DNA of 18,199 bases from Alphaproteobacteria bacterium (GTDB taxonomy: Bacteria; Pseudomonadota; Alphaproteobacteria; Bin95), in NCBI GenBank assembly GCA_022822125.1, contig JAJECF010000087.1, positions 1 to 18,199 on the forward strand, written 5' to 3'. Positions within the stretch are counted from its first letter, which is position 1, and each line of letters starts with the position of its first letter. The position numbers and the translations under genes are program-made. Below the pieces are notes generated by a model that saw only the letters and a list, made by a program, of their open reading frames with translations, made no database searches and had not been told where the DNA came from. Positions 6,533 through 14,867 of the stretch are shown in pieces.

Positions 6533-8104
6533 TCAGGCCGGCGCGCGGATGGCGGCGGCCTTCACCTCGTCGGGGGCATCCCCCTCGAAACGGCCGAAAT
6601 TCGCCTCGAAATCCCGCGCCAGGGCGGTGGCGCGCGCGTCATAGGCCGCCCTGTCGGACCAGCTCGTGCGCGGGTCCAGAGCTTCGGGCGGCACCTCCGG
6701 ACAGGCGGTCGGCCAGTGCAGGCCGAACACCGGATGCCGGGCCGTCTCGACCCTGTCGAGCGCGCCGTTCAGGGCGGCGTTCACCATGGCGCGGGTGTGG
6801 GCGATGGACATCCGCTCGCCCCTGCCGTTCCAGCCGGTATTGACCAGCCAGCAGCCGACCTGGCGTTCGGCGATCCGCTTCCCCAGCAGTTCGGCATAGA
6901 CAGACGGGCGGCGGGCCATGAACGGCGCGCCGAAACAGGTAGAGAAAGTCGCGACCGGCTCGCTGCCGAGGCCGCGCTCCGTGCCGGCGACCTTGGCGGT
7001 GTAACCCGACAGGAAATGGTACATCGCCTGCCCGGTTGTCAGACGGGAAATCGGCGGCAGGACGCCGAACGCATCCGCCGTCAACATGATGATGTTCTTC
7101 GGCGGAGGCCCCAGCCCGTCCGGGCAGGCATTGGGGATGAATTCCAGCGGATAGCAGGACCGTGTGTTCTCCGTCACGCGTCGGTCGGCGAGGTCCAGAA
7201 GCCGGGTATCGGGGTCGATGGCGACATTTTCCAGAACTGTGCCGAAGCGGTGGCTTGCTGAAAAGATCTCCGGCTCGGCCGCCCTGTTCAGGTCGATGAC
7301 CTTCGCATAGCAACCACCCTCGAAGTTGAAGATGCCGTTGTCCGACCAGCCATGCTCGTCATCGCCGACCAATTGCCGACCGGGATCCGCCGACAGGGTG
7401 GTTTTGCCGGTGCCCGACAAGCCGAAAAACACCGCCGAACCTTCGGGCCCGATATTCGCCGAGCAGTGCATCGGCATGACGCCCTCGGGCGGCATCAGGT
7501 AATTCAACAGGGTGAAGACTGATTTCTTGATCTCGCCGGCATAGTAGGTTCCGGCGATCAGGATCAGCTTTTCCGAGAACCCGATGGCGATGACCGTCGA
7601 GGACCGGCAACCGTCGATTTCGGGCCTGGCCGAGAAGCTCGGCGCGTGGAGGATCGTCCATTCCGGGTCGTGAAGGGCGGGCCCGGACGGCCGCAGGAAG
7701 ATGTTGCGCGCGAACAGGCTGTGCCAAGCCTGCTCCGTTACCACGCGAACCGTCAGCCGGTGCGCCGGATCGGCGCCGGCATCGCAGTCCTGCACAAAGA
7801 GTTCACGGCCCTGCAGATGGTCCAGTATCCGGCGCCGGAGCGTCTCGAAGCTGTCCGGCGCCATCTCCCGGTTCACCTTGCCCCAATCGATGCCCCGGTC
7901 CGTCTCCGCGTCGCGGACGAAGAACTTGTCCTCCGGCGACCGGCCGGTGAATGCGCCTGTCCGGCAGACAAGCGCGCCTCCGGCCGCCAGCACGCCCTCC
8001 TGGGCGCGCACCGCCGCCTCGACCAGAAACTCGCGGCCAGGGTTCCAGTGAATAGCGCCGGGCTCGGCGATGCCGATTGCGGCCAAGCGTTTGTCGCAGG
8101 ACAA
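6533..8104 (-). CDS. pckA: Phosphoenolpyruvate carboxykinase (ATP)
   Basis: PckA converts oxaloacetate and ATP to phosphoenolpyruvate, ADP and CO2, the first step of gluconeogenesis from dicarboxylates and aromatic-derived carbon. The 523-residue product has every hallmark of the ATP-dependent family: TGRSPEDKFFVRD at 53-65 (substrate arginine), YYAGEIKKSVFTLLNYL at 187-203 (metal-binding lysine), MHCSANIG with a metal-binding histidine (His213), the kinase P-loop GLSGTGKTT at 228-236, and DDEHGWSDNGIFNFEGGCYAK. The start is TTG 8104: no ATG is available upstream or in the first 80 codons, GAGG lies 6 bases before it, and the N-terminus aligns in length with rhizobial PckA. It is divergent from chvI across 201 bases. 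In rhizobia ChvG/ChvI is linked to pckA control, so shared regulation is plausible. Confidence 0.96.
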   Translation of the reverse strand: MSCDKRLAAIGIAEPGAIHWNPGREFLVEAAVRAQEGVLAAGGALVCRTGAFTGRSPEDKFFVRDAETDRGIDWGKVNREMAPDSFETLRRRILDHLQGRELFVQDCDAGADPAHRLTVRVVTEQAWHSLFARNIFLRPSGPALHDPEWTILHAPSFSARPEIDGCRSSTVIAIGFSEKLILIAGTYYAGEIKKSVFTLLNYLMPPEGVMPMHCSANIGPEGSAVFFGLSGTGKTTLSADPGRQLVGDDEHGWSDNGIFNFEGGCYAKVIDLNRAAEPEIFSASHRFGTVLENVAIDPDTRLLDLADRRVTENTRSCYPLEFIPNACPDGLGPPPKNIIMLTADAFGVLPPISRLTTGQAMYHFLSGYTAKVAGTERGLGSEPVATFSTCFGAPFMARRPSVYAELLGKRIAERQVGCWLVNTGWNGRGERMSIAHTRAMVNAALNGALDRVETARHPVFGLHWPTACPEVPPEALDPRTSWSDRAAYDARATALARDFEANFGRFEGDAPDEVKAAAIRAPA

Positions 8105-8305
8105 TAAAGGCCTCGAGTCGCAGGTTCGGTAGGGCCGGGACAGTTCGTAACCCTTCTATGCAAGCCGGATATGCTGCGCAATGCGCTTTCATGACGCGCC
8201 GATGGCGTTATGGCGCAGGATTCGCGGCCATTCGCCGGAATTCCGCCATATTGCCACCGGAAGCTCTATACTTCGGGTGGCGCATGTTCGCGGGAGGGTC
8301 AGTCC
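8105..8305. promoter_or_regulatory. Divergent control region between pckA and chvI
   Basis: The 201 bases hold both promoters. Toward pckA (minus strand) TTGCGC (8181-8176) and CATAGA (8160-8155) are separated by 15 bases, a weak match. Toward chvI, TATACT at 8267-8272 is a good -10 without a convincing -35. A 10-bp perfect palindrome CGGAATTCCG (8236-8245) lies upstream of that -10. No small gene or RNA is apparent. Confidence 0.4.
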
Positions 8306-8995
8306 ATGAAGCACAAGATCGCCCTCGTGGACGACGACCGGAACATTCTCACATCCGTCACGATGGCGCTGGAGGCGGAAGGCTTCGAAGTGCGCTCCTA
8401 TGCGGACGGGGAACAGGCCTGGCAGGCGCTGCGGAACAATGGCGTCGATCTCGCGGTTCTCGATATCAAGATGCCTCGCATGGACGGCATGGAGCTGTTG
8501 CAGCGCCTGCGGGCGAAGACCGCGCTCCCCGTGATCTTCCTCACCACCAAGGTCGGGGAACGGGATGAGGAGCTCGGCCTGAACATGGGGGCGGACGACT
8601 ACATAAAGAAACCGTTCTCCCAGCGCCTGCTGATCGCCCGCATCCACGCCCTGCTGCGCCGCAAGGAACTGGAGCAGGAGGGCGGCGGTGCCCGGCATCT
8701 ACTGGTGCGCGGCGACCTTTCCGTCGATCCGGACCGCTATCTCTGCACCTGGAAGGGCGATCAGGTGAAGCTTACAGTCACCGAACTGCTGATCCTGAAT
8801 TCGCTGGCCTACCGGGCCGGCTATGTAAAGACGCGCGACCAGTTGATGACCGCCGCCTACGGCCCCGACGCCATGGCCAACGACCGCGTCATAGACAGCC
8901 ATATCAAACGGATGCGGCGCAAATTCCGTGCTGTGGACCCGGCCTTCTCGTCCATCGAGACCCTCTACGGCGGCGGATACTGCTACCGCGCGTAG
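8306..8995 (+). CDS. chvI: Two-component response regulator ChvI
   Basis: An OmpR/PhoB-type regulator of 229 residues. The receiver domain (about 1-120) has the acidic pair Asp10/Asp11, phosphoacceptor Asp53 (AVLDIKMP), Thr80/Thr81 and Lys101 (YIKKPF). The winged-helix DNA-binding domain (about 130-229) ends [11 protein letters not shown] 8306 is preceded by GGGAGGG at about 8 bases, which settles the start against an open frame reaching 8210. The typical ChvI text [15 protein letters not shown] and VIFLTTK, with chvG and hprK following, identifies it. In rhizobia and Agrobacterium it answers acid or envelope stress and controls exopolysaccharide, motility and central carbon genes. Seven bases separate its stop from chvG. 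Confidence 0.94.
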   Translation: MKHKIALVDDDRNILTSVTMALEAEGFEVRSYADGEQAWQALRNNGVDLAVLDIKMPRMDGMELLQRLRAKTALPVIFLTTKVGERDEELGLNMGADDYIKKPFSQRLLIARIHALLRRKELEQEGGGARHLLVRGDLSVDPDRYLCTWKGDQVKLTVTELLILNSLAYRAGYVKTRDQLMTAAYGPDAMANDRVIDSHIKRMRRKFRAVDPAFSSIETLYGGGYCYRA

Positions 8996-9002
8996 CCGCA
9001 AT

Positions 9003-10631
9003 ATGGCCCGGAAAGGCGGCCGCCCGGCGGCGCGGCGCAACATGCGGCGGTGGTACCGCTCGCCGCTGATGCGCCGCCTTCTGGCGGTGAACCTGCTTGC
9101 GCTGGTCATCCTTGCAGCCAGCCTGCTCTATCTCGGCGGCTACAAGCGCGAGTTGATCGAAACCGAATTGCGCCTTGTGGAAGCCAAGGGCCGGACGATC
9201 GCGGTCGCTCTCGGCCACGCCTCTATCGAGCTCCTGGCCGACGGCGAACCGGCGCTCGATACGACCGGCGCCGAACCCCTGCTGCGGCGCCTCATCGAAG
9301 AATCCAGCCTGCGGGCGAGGCTGCGGGTGCGCGTGTTCGGCCCGGACGGGGACATAAGGCTGGACAGCAGGCGGTTTTCCGGCTTCGGGCCCGCGGTGGA
9401 GAGCGAACCCCTGCCCCCGGCAGGCGAATCGAACATGTTCCACGCGGCCCTGCGCTGGATGCTGGGGCTTTTCGACCTCGCCTTCCGGGAATTCGAGACC
9501 ATCGAGCCCTATCGGGAACATGCGGAACAAAGGGCATCCGACTATCGCGAGGTCGAAGCCGCGCTGCGCGGAGAAACCGGACAGGTCGTCCGCTCGCTCG
9601 GCGCAAGGGGCCTCGTGCTGAGCGTCGCCCTGCCGGTTCGGGACTTCAAGCGGGTGGTGGGCGCCGCCATGGTCTCGGCCGACGGCCGCGCCATTGACGA
9701 AGCCGTCAGCGAGATCCGCCTGCATATCCTCTCCGCCGCCGGCGTAGCGCTGGTCGTGACTGTCCTGCTTACGATCTACATGGCGCGCGCCATAGCGACG
9801 CCCCTGCGCGACCTCGCGGCGACGGCCGAGCGCGTCCGCCCCGGCTACGGCCGGGTCGATATCCAGGACCTGAGCGGGCGCAACGACGAAATCGGCGACC
9901 TTTCCGCCTCCTTGCGCCGGATGACGCGCGCGCTCTGGGAAGGGATGGAGGAGACGGAGAAGTTCGCCGCCGATGTCAGCCATGAACTCAGGACACCGCT
10001 CGCCTCCACCTACAGCGCAGCGGAGACCGCCATGCGCGAGGACGATCCGGCGAACAGGCGCAAGCTGATGCGGATCGTCCTGGACGATGTCAGGCGGTTG
10101 AACCGGTTGATCGACAATGTCGCGGATGTCTCCAGTCTCGGAGCGCAATTCTCGCGCGCGGAGTCCGGTCCCGTCGATATGCGCAGGGCGGTCGGCGCCT
10201 GTATCGATGCCGGGACGCCGCCGCGCCCCGCCCTGGCGGTCGGGCCGGGGGAACCGTTCATCGTCCGCGGCCTCGAAGACCAGATTGCGCGGGTCGTCCG
10301 CAACCTGATCGACAACGCCCGGTCGTTCTCGCCGGCGGCGGAAAGTGTGAGACTGTCTCTTGACCGCCGGGAAGGCGAGGTCGTCCTTCGGGTGGACGAT
10401 GACGGTCCGGGTATTCAGGCCGGCAAGGAGGAGACGATCTTCGACCGCTTCTATACCGACCGTTCGGACGCTGACGGATGCAGGGAAAGGCATTCGGGCC
10501 TCGGCCTCGCCATTTCACGCGATATCGCCAGGCTCCACGGCGGAACCGTCGCGGCGTCCAACAGGCGGGCCGCAGACGGCTCCGTTGCAGGCGCGCGGCT
10601 GGAGCTCCGCCTGCCGGCGGCGGAAGCCTGA
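9003..10631 (+). CDS. chvG: Sensor histidine kinase ChvG
   Basis: A 542-residue inner-membrane kinase. After a basic N-terminus, a first membrane helix (about 26-46) leads to a periplasmic sensor region (47-240), a second helix (about 242-262) and a HAMP linker. The dimerisation domain carries the phosphorylated His327 in SHELRTPLAS. The ATPase domain shows the N box NLIDNARSFSP, G1 box DDDGPGI and G2 box HSGLGLAISRDIARLHGG. ATG 9003 is the first start after the chvI stop. The length and order are right for ChvG (ExoS in Sinorhizobium), which phosphorylates ChvI; in rhizobia its periplasmic inhibitor ExoR is encoded elsewhere, and none is visible here. Its TGA overlaps the first hprK ATG. Confidence 0.94.
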   Translation: MARKGGRPAARRNMRRWYRSPLMRRLLAVNLLALVILAASLLYLGGYKRELIETELRLVEAKGRTIAVALGHASIELLADGEPALDTTGAEPLLRRLIEESSLRARLRVRVFGPDGDIRLDSRRFSGFGPAVESEPLPPAGESNMFHAALRWMLGLFDLAFREFETIEPYREHAEQRASDYREVEAALRGETGQVVRSLGARGLVLSVALPVRDFKRVVGAAMVSADGRAIDEAVSEIRLHILSAAGVALVVTVLLTIYMARAIATPLRDLAATAERVRPGYGRVDIQDLSGRNDEIGDLSASLRRMTRALWEGMEETEKFAADVSHELRTPLASTYSAAETAMREDDPANRRKLMRIVLDDVRRLNRLIDNVADVSSLGAQFSRAESGPVDMRRAVGACIDAGTPPRPALAVGPGEPFIVRGLEDQIARVVRNLIDNARSFSPAAESVRLSLDRREGEVVLRVDDDGPGIQAGKEETIFDRFYTDRSDADGCRERHSGLGLAISRDIARLHGGTVAASNRRAADGSVAGARLELRLPAAEA

Positions 10632-10652
10632 TGCAGGGAAGCCTGATGCAGG
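10623..10652 (+). repeat. Perfect 15-bp tandem duplication over the chvG/hprK junction
   Basis: GAAGCCTGATGCAGG occurs at 10623-10637 and again immediately at 10638-10652. It duplicates the stop/start overlap TGATG, so hprK has two in-frame ATG codons, 10631 and 10646; the chvG stop is in the first copy. Confidence 0.9.
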
Positions 10653-11092
10653 TCCATGCCAGTTGCGTCGCCTTTGAAGGCCGGGGCGTGCTGCTGCGCG
10701 GACCTTCGGGGTCCGGCAAGTCCGACCTTGCGCTCAGGGCGGTCGAGGCGGGAGCGAAGCTTGTCGCCGATGATCTCGTCACGCTCGAACTGCGCGGCGA
10801 ACGGATCTGGGCCAGCCCGCTGCCGCAGGCCGGCGGCAGGCTGGAAGCGCGCGGCATCGGGATCGTGCGGCTGCCGGCATTGGCGGGCGCGCCGCTCGTC
10901 CTGATCGCCGATCTCGCCCGGCCCGAGCGCCTGCCCGAACCCTGTTTCGAGACTGTGCTGGGCCTGGCCGTCAGGCGTATTCGTTTGGCGCCCTTCGAAA
11001 TTTCGGCGGCGATCAAGCTGCGTCTTGCCGCGCTTATGGCATCGGAGGATAAAGGCGCAATGCGAATGTCGCACGACGATGACGGCCGATAG
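10631..11092 (+). CDS. hprK: HPr kinase/phosphorylase, short alphaproteobacterial form
   Basis: HPrK phosphorylates HPr on Ser46 and also removes that phosphate. This is the short form (153 residues from ATG 10631, or 148 from ATG 10646) lacking the N-terminal domain of Firmicute HPrK, as usual in alphaproteobacteria. The P-loop GPSGSGKS is at 24-31, the catalytic acidic pair in LVADDLV at 45-51, and the family signature LEARGIGIVRL at 71-81. The two possible starts come from a 15-bp tandem duplication; conserved sequence begins at VHASCVAFEG, so the second start would suffice. The 3' end overlaps rapZ by 14 bases. Its substrate HPr lies three genes downstream with Ser46 present. Confidence 0.92.
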   Translation: MQGSLMQVHASCVAFEGRGVLLRGPSGSGKSDLALRAVEAGAKLVADDLVTLELRGERIWASPLPQAGGRLEARGIGIVRLPALAGAPLVLIADLARPERLPEPCFETVLGLAVRRIRLAPFEISAAIKLRLAALMASEDKGAMRMSHDDDGR

Positions 11093-12023
11093 CGAACGAG
11101 CGTTGAGGCGCCTTGTCCTGGTGACCGGCATGTCCGGGGCCGGGCGGTCCATTGCGTTGAAGGAGCTTGAGGACCTCGGGTTCGAAGCGATCGACAACAT
11201 TCCGCTTGCCATGCTGGACGGCATCGATGCGGACCCGTCGGGACGCCCGCTTGCAGTCGGGATCGACACCCGAGCCCGGGATTTCGCCGTCGAAGGCGTG
11301 CTGGAGCGCATGACGGGCGCGGCGACACGCTTCGACATCGCTCCGGTGTTCCTGCATGCCGACGACGAAGCCCTGACGCGGCGTTACAGCGAGACTCGGC
11401 GGCGCCATCCCATGGCGCCCGACGGCAGCCTCATCGCCGGCATCGAACAGGAGCGCCGGCTGCTGGAGCCGCTGCGCCGCGCCGCCGACATCGTCATCGA
11501 CACGTCGCTGCTCACCGTTCACGACCTCCGCCGCCTGCTGCGCGCGCATTTCACCTCCGACCCGCAGGAAGGCATGTCGATCTTCGTCACCTCCTTTTCC
11601 TTCCGGCTCGGCCTGCCCCGCGAAGCGGACCTCGTGTTTGACATGCGGTTCCTGTCCAACCCCCATTACATAGAAGAACTGCGGCCGTTGACCGGGCGTG
11701 ACGAGGCTGTCGGCGCGCATATCGCGAGGGATCCCGATTTTGCGTCCTTTCTGGAAGGCGCCGCCGCGCTGCTCCGGACGCTGTTGCCCCGCTATGCGAG
11801 GGAAGGCCGCGCCTATCTGACGATAGCGCTCGGCTGCACAGGCGGCCGTCACCGCTCGGTCTTCACCGCCGAGGAACTCGCGCGCCTGTTGCGCAAGCGC
11901 GGCTGGCGGGCCACGCTCACCCACCGGGACCTCGAAGACGCGCCGGCGCCGAAGCCGGAGCGGGAACAGTTGCATGCGGCGGGCGCGCTCTCCGCTGCAA
12001 CGAAAACGGAGAACAGCCCATGA
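11079..12023 (+). CDS. rapZ: RapZ/YvcJ-family nucleotide-binding protein
   Basis: A 314-residue member of the RapZ (YvcJ) P-loop family. The Walker A is GMSGAGRS at 17-24, followed by ALKELEDLGFEAIDNIPL. The C-terminal domain has FGLPREADLVFDMRFLSNP-like sequence and ends with GCTGGRHRSV at 252-261. In E. coli RapZ binds the sRNA GlmZ; outside enterobacteria that partner is lacking and the role is less clear, though a link to HPr/PTS gene clusters is widespread. ATG 11079 gives the conserved N-terminus; the frame is open back to 11025 within hprK, but that extension adds nothing recognisable. No good ribosome site is seen, consistent with coupling to hprK. It overlaps the EIIA gene by ATGA. 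The last 30 residues are a variable tail. Confidence 0.92.
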   Translation: MTADSERALRRLVLVTGMSGAGRSIALKELEDLGFEAIDNIPLAMLDGIDADPSGRPLAVGIDTRARDFAVEGVLERMTGAATRFDIAPVFLHADDEALTRRYSETRRRHPMAPDGSLIAGIEQERRLLEPLRRAADIVIDTSLLTVHDLRRLLRAHFTSDPQEGMSIFVTSFSFRLGLPREADLVFDMRFLSNPHYIEELRPLTGRDEAVGAHIARDPDFASFLEGAAALLRTLLPRYAREGRAYLTIALGCTGGRHRSVFTAEELARLLRKRGWRATLTHRDLEDAPAPKPEREQLHAAGALSAATKTENSP

Positions 12024-12436
12024 TCGGCCTCGCGCTGGTTACGCATGGTCGTCTTGCCACCGAATTGCTCGCGGCGCTCGAGCATGTCGTCGGGCCGCAG
12101 GAGCAGGTCGCGGCCGTGTGCATCGGCCCTGACGACGACATGGAGGACCGGCGCGCCGAGATTGCACGCGTCGCCAGGACGCTCAACTCCGGGGATGGCG
12201 TCGTGCTGCTGACGGACATGTTCGGCGGCACGCCCTCCAATCTCGCGATTTCCGTGCTGGGCGCATCCAGCAAGGGCGAGGTCGAGGTGGTCGCCGGCGT
12301 CAACCTGCCGATGCTGGTGAAGCTCGCGACCTGCCGCCGGAACAAGAGCCTTGCGGAGGCCGTCGCGGACGCCGAAGAGGCCGGGCGGAAATACATCCAG
12401 ATCGCCTCGAAACTGCTCGCCGAAGCGCCCGGCTGA
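12020..12436 (+). CDS. manX: PTS EIIA component, mannose family
   Basis: A 138-residue EIIA-Man domain. The phosphorylated histidine is His9 in [11 protein letters not shown], and [14 protein letters not shown] (about 64-77) is the family signature. No EIIB or EIIC permease gene is present, so, as in other alphaproteobacteria, it is probably a regulatory phosphoacceptor from HPr and not part of a sugar transporter. It is coupled to rapZ through an ATGA overlap and separated from the HPr gene by one base. The gene symbol follows the common name in rhizobial clusters. Confidence 0.92.
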   Translation: MIGLALVTHGRLATELLAALEHVVGPQEQVAAVCIGPDDDMEDRRAEIARVARTLNSGDGVVLLTDMFGGTPSNLAISVLGASSKGEVEVVAGVNLPMLVKLATCRRNKSLAEAVADAEEAGRKYIQIASKLLAEAPG

Positions 12437-12437
12437 C

Positions 12438-12704
12438 ATGCCGTCGGCCTTGTTGCGGATTGTCAACGAGCGCGGCCTGCACGCCCGCGCCGCGGCGAAA
12501 TTCGTTGCCCTTGCGGGCAGTTTCGACGCGGACGTGCGCGTCACCCATCACGACACGACCGCGCCGGGCGTCTCGATCATGGGCCTTCTGCTGCTTGGCG
12601 CCGGCAAGGGATGCGAGATCGAGGTCATCTGCGAGGGCGCCGAAGCGGCCGCCGCGCTCGCCGCGCTCCAGGCGCTTGTGGCGGACGGCTTCAGCGAGAC
12701 ATGA
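12438..12704 (+). CDS. ptsH: Phosphocarrier protein HPr
   Basis: HPr of 88 residues, normal length. His15 ([12 protein letters not shown]) takes phosphate from EI, and Ser46 ([17 protein letters not shown]) is the HPrK site; both are intact. ATG 12438 places these residues exactly at 15 and 46, which settles the start against the open frame reaching 12351. It belongs to the hprK-rapZ-EIIA-HPr run, a regulatory PTS. EI (probably PtsP) must be elsewhere in the genome. Confidence 0.95.
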   Translation: MPSALLRIVNERGLHARAAAKFVALAGSFDADVRVTHHDTTAPGVSIMGLLLLGAGKGCEIEVICEGAEAAAALAALQALVADGFSET

Positions 12705-12723
12705 CACCGCTCCCGGCCTCCGG

Positions 12724-12753
12724 TTGAAAGGAAGCCCGGCCGGTTGCTATACG
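12724..12753 (+). promoter_or_regulatory. Candidate promoter for ahcY
   Basis: TTGAAA (12724-12729) and TATACG (12748-12753) are 18 bases apart in the 97-base gap between HPr and ahcY, leaving a leader of about 40 bases. I see no S-adenosylhomocysteine riboswitch fold in it. Confidence 0.45.
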
Positions 12754-12801
12754 CCCCCGGCCTTTTGGCGCATCTCTTCCGGAACGAGGACACGCTCTCC
12801 G

Positions 12802-14088
12802 ATGCCCGATTATCACATCGCCGATATTTCCCTGGCCGACTGGGGCCGCAAGGAAATCGCCATTGCCGAAACCGAAATGCCGGGGCTGATGGCGATCCGC
12901 GAGGAATACGGCCCGAGCCGGCCGCTGGCAGGCGCGCGCATTGCTGGCTGCCTGCACATGACAATCCAGACGGCAGTGCTCATCGAGACGCTGCAGGCGC
13001 TTGGCGCGGAAGTGCGCTGGTCGTCCTGCAATATCTTCTCGACGCAGGACCAGGCCGCAGCCGCGATGGCGGCGGCCGGCGTGCCCGTCTTCGCCTGGAA
13101 GGGCGAGACGGAGGAGGAATACTGGCAATGCGTGCGGCGCACGGTCGAGGGGCCCGGAGGCTGGCATCCCAACCTGCTGCTCGACGATGGCGGCGACCTC
13201 ACCAAGCTGATGCATGACGATTACCCGGAACTCATGGCGGATGTCCGCGGCGTTTCGGAAGAGACCACGACCGGCGTGCTGCGCCTTTACGAGATGGCCA
13301 GGGGCGGCTCGCTCGCCTGCCCGGCCTTCAATGTCAACGACTCGGTGACGAAATCGAAATTCGACAATCTTTACGGCTGCCGCGAGAGCCTTGTGGACGG
13401 GATCAAGCGCGCCACGGACGTCATGATCGCCGGCAAATCGGCGCTGGTCTGCGGCTATGGCGATGTCGGCAAGGGCTCGGCGGAAAGCCTGCGCAGCCAG
13501 GGCGCGCGCGTCATGGTGAGCGAAATCGACCCGATCTGCGCGCTCCAGGCCTGCATGGCCGGCTATGAGGTCGTGCGCCTCGACGATGTGGCGGACCGGG
13601 TGGATATCGTCGTGACGGCGACCGGCAACACCGATGTCGTGACCATCGACCATATGCGCGCCATGAAGGACCGTGCGATCGTCTGCAATATCGGCCATTT
13701 CGACAATGAGATTCAGGTGGACGCGCTGCGCAACCTCGCCTGGCGTAACGTCAAACCGCAGGTGGACGAGGTGGAATTTCCGGACGGCAAGCGGCTGATC
13801 CTGCTGGCGGAGGGCCGGCTGGTGAATCTGGGCTGCGCCACCGGACATCCGAGCTTCGTCATGTCGGCGAGCTTCTCCAACCAGGTGCTGGCGCAGATCG
13901 AGCTCTGGACCAGCGGCTCGCAATACGACCGGCAGGTGCATGTGCTGCCGAAGCATCTCGACGAAAAAGTCGCCCTGCTGCACCTGGCGCGGCTCGGCGC
14001 CCGGCTGACCGAGCTCAGCCCCGTCCAGGCCGATTATATCGGCGTGTCGCAGGCCGGACCGTTCAAGCCGGACTATTACCGCTACTGA
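12802..14088 (+). CDS. ahcY: S-adenosylhomocysteine hydrolase
   Basis: AhcY splits S-adenosylhomocysteine into adenosine and homocysteine, keeping methyltransferases free of product inhibition. The 428-residue protein starts [19 protein letters not shown] and ends with the invariant KPDYYRY. The NAD-binding motif [13 protein letters not shown] begins at residue 218. Other hallmarks are [56 protein letters not shown] and [13 protein letters not shown] 12802 is the family start, with AGGA about 11 bases upstream. It belongs to the short (roughly 430-residue) class. Its 3' end overlaps the oppositely directed hydrolase gene by 7 bases. The chvI-to-ahcY gene order is shared with other alphaproteobacteria. 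Confidence 0.97.
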   Translation: MPDYHIADISLADWGRKEIAIAETEMPGLMAIREEYGPSRPLAGARIAGCLHMTIQTAVLIETLQALGAEVRWSSCNIFSTQDQAAAAMAAAGVPVFAWKGETEEEYWQCVRRTVEGPGGWHPNLLLDDGGDLTKLMHDDYPELMADVRGVSEETTTGVLRLYEMARGGSLACPAFNVNDSVTKSKFDNLYGCRESLVDGIKRATDVMIAGKSALVCGYGDVGKGSAESLRSQGARVMVSEIDPICALQACMAGYEVVRLDDVADRVDIVVTATGNTDVVTIDHMRAMKDRAIVCNIGHFDNEIQVDALRNLAWRNVKPQVDEVEFPDGKRLILLAEGRLVNLGCATGHPSFVMSASFSNQVLAQIELWTSGSQYDRQVHVLPKHLDEKVALLHLARLGARLTELSPVQADYIGVSQAGPFKPDYYRY

Positions 14089-14867
14089 CCGTCCTTGCCG
14101 TCGCGCAGCAGGCCTTCCAGAACGGTTTTCAGAAGCGCCAGGTCGGCGGGGCGGCTGAGCCGGTGGTCGCCGTCCTTCACGAAGACCGTCCGCACGTCCC
14201 CGCTCTCGAGACGTTCGGCCAGCATCAGCGAATCCCGCCAGGGAACGGCATCGTCGCGCATGCCGTGAAGCAGGCGCACCGGGGCCTTGATCGGGATCGG
14301 CCGGTCCAGCAGGCAGTGGCGCTTGCCGTCTTCAATCAGCGCCCTGGTGATGGTGTAGGGCCCGTCTCCATAGTCGCTCGGGCGCAGGAAGAAGCCCTCC
14401 TCGTCGAGCGCGCGGCGCTGCGCTGCGGTCAGGCTGTCCTCCATGCGACGCACGAAATCCGGCGCCGGCGCGATGCCGATGAGCCCACGGAGCCGTTCGG
14501 GACGGGCCAGCGCCGCCAGCAGCGCCAGCCAGCCGCCCATGCTGGAGCCGACCAGCACTTGCGGCCCGTCTGTCAGCCGGTCGAGCGCGGCGAGCGCGTC
14601 GGCCAGCCAGTCGGAAAGCACAGCCTCCTCGAACCGCCCGCCGGAGGCGCCGTGGCCGCGATAGTCGAACCGCAGGAAGGCCCGGCCCTGCCCCCGGCAG
14701 AAAGCGTCCAGGGCGCGCGCCTTCTCGCCCGTCATGTCGGACATGAAGCCGCCGAGGAACACCACGCCCGGCCCTGCGCCCGCCGCGCGCCGGTAAGCCA
14801 GCGGCGGTTCGTTGGCGCGCGCGAGGAATTGCGGCGCGTTACGTTCGGCGCTTGGCAAAGGCTTCAC
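14082..14867 (-). CDS. Alpha/beta hydrolase, ABHD10-like
   Basis: A 261-residue serine hydrolase. The nucleophile elbow is G-S-S109-M-G ([14 protein letters not shown]), the probable acid is in HGMRDDAVP (Asp205 or Asp206), and the base is His235 in [11 protein letters not shown]. The early motifs [16 protein letters not shown] and [14 protein letters not shown] resemble ABHD10-type thioesterases and related bacterial hydrolases; the natural substrate is unknown. No membrane helix or signal peptide. The start is GTG 14867, overlapping the Fic gene stop (GTGA), with no ATG until residue 42, which is beyond the first strand. Tail-to-tail overlap of 7 bases with ahcY. Base composition is ordinary for the window, unlike the Fic gene it is coupled to. 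Confidence 0.85.
   Translation of the reverse strand: MKPLPSAERNAPQFLARANEPPLAYRRAAGAGPGVVFLGGFMSDMTGEKARALDAFCRGQGRAFLRFDYRGHGASGGRFEEAVLSDWLADALAALDRLTDGPQVLVGSSMGGWLALLAALARPERLRGLIGIAPAPDFVRRMEDSLTAAQRRALDEEGFFLRPSDYGDGPYTITRALIEDGKRHCLLDRPIPIKAPVRLLHGMRDDAVPWRDSLMLAERLESGDVRTVFVKDGDHRLSRPADLALLKTVLEGLLRDGKDGQ

Noticed and set aside
5264..7261. Plus-strand open frame of 665 codons opposite the thioredoxin-fused gene and pckA
   Set aside because: It spans two well-supported genes on the other strand and shows only shadow composition (His, Arg, Gly rich).
8904..10493. Minus-strand open frame of 529 codons opposite chvG
   Set aside because: chvG has full domain structure on the plus strand; the antisense translation has no motif.
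12705..12801. S-adenosylhomocysteine riboswitch before ahcY
   Set aside because: The leader is short and I could not find the paired core of that riboswitch; only a promoter-like pair of hexamers is visible.
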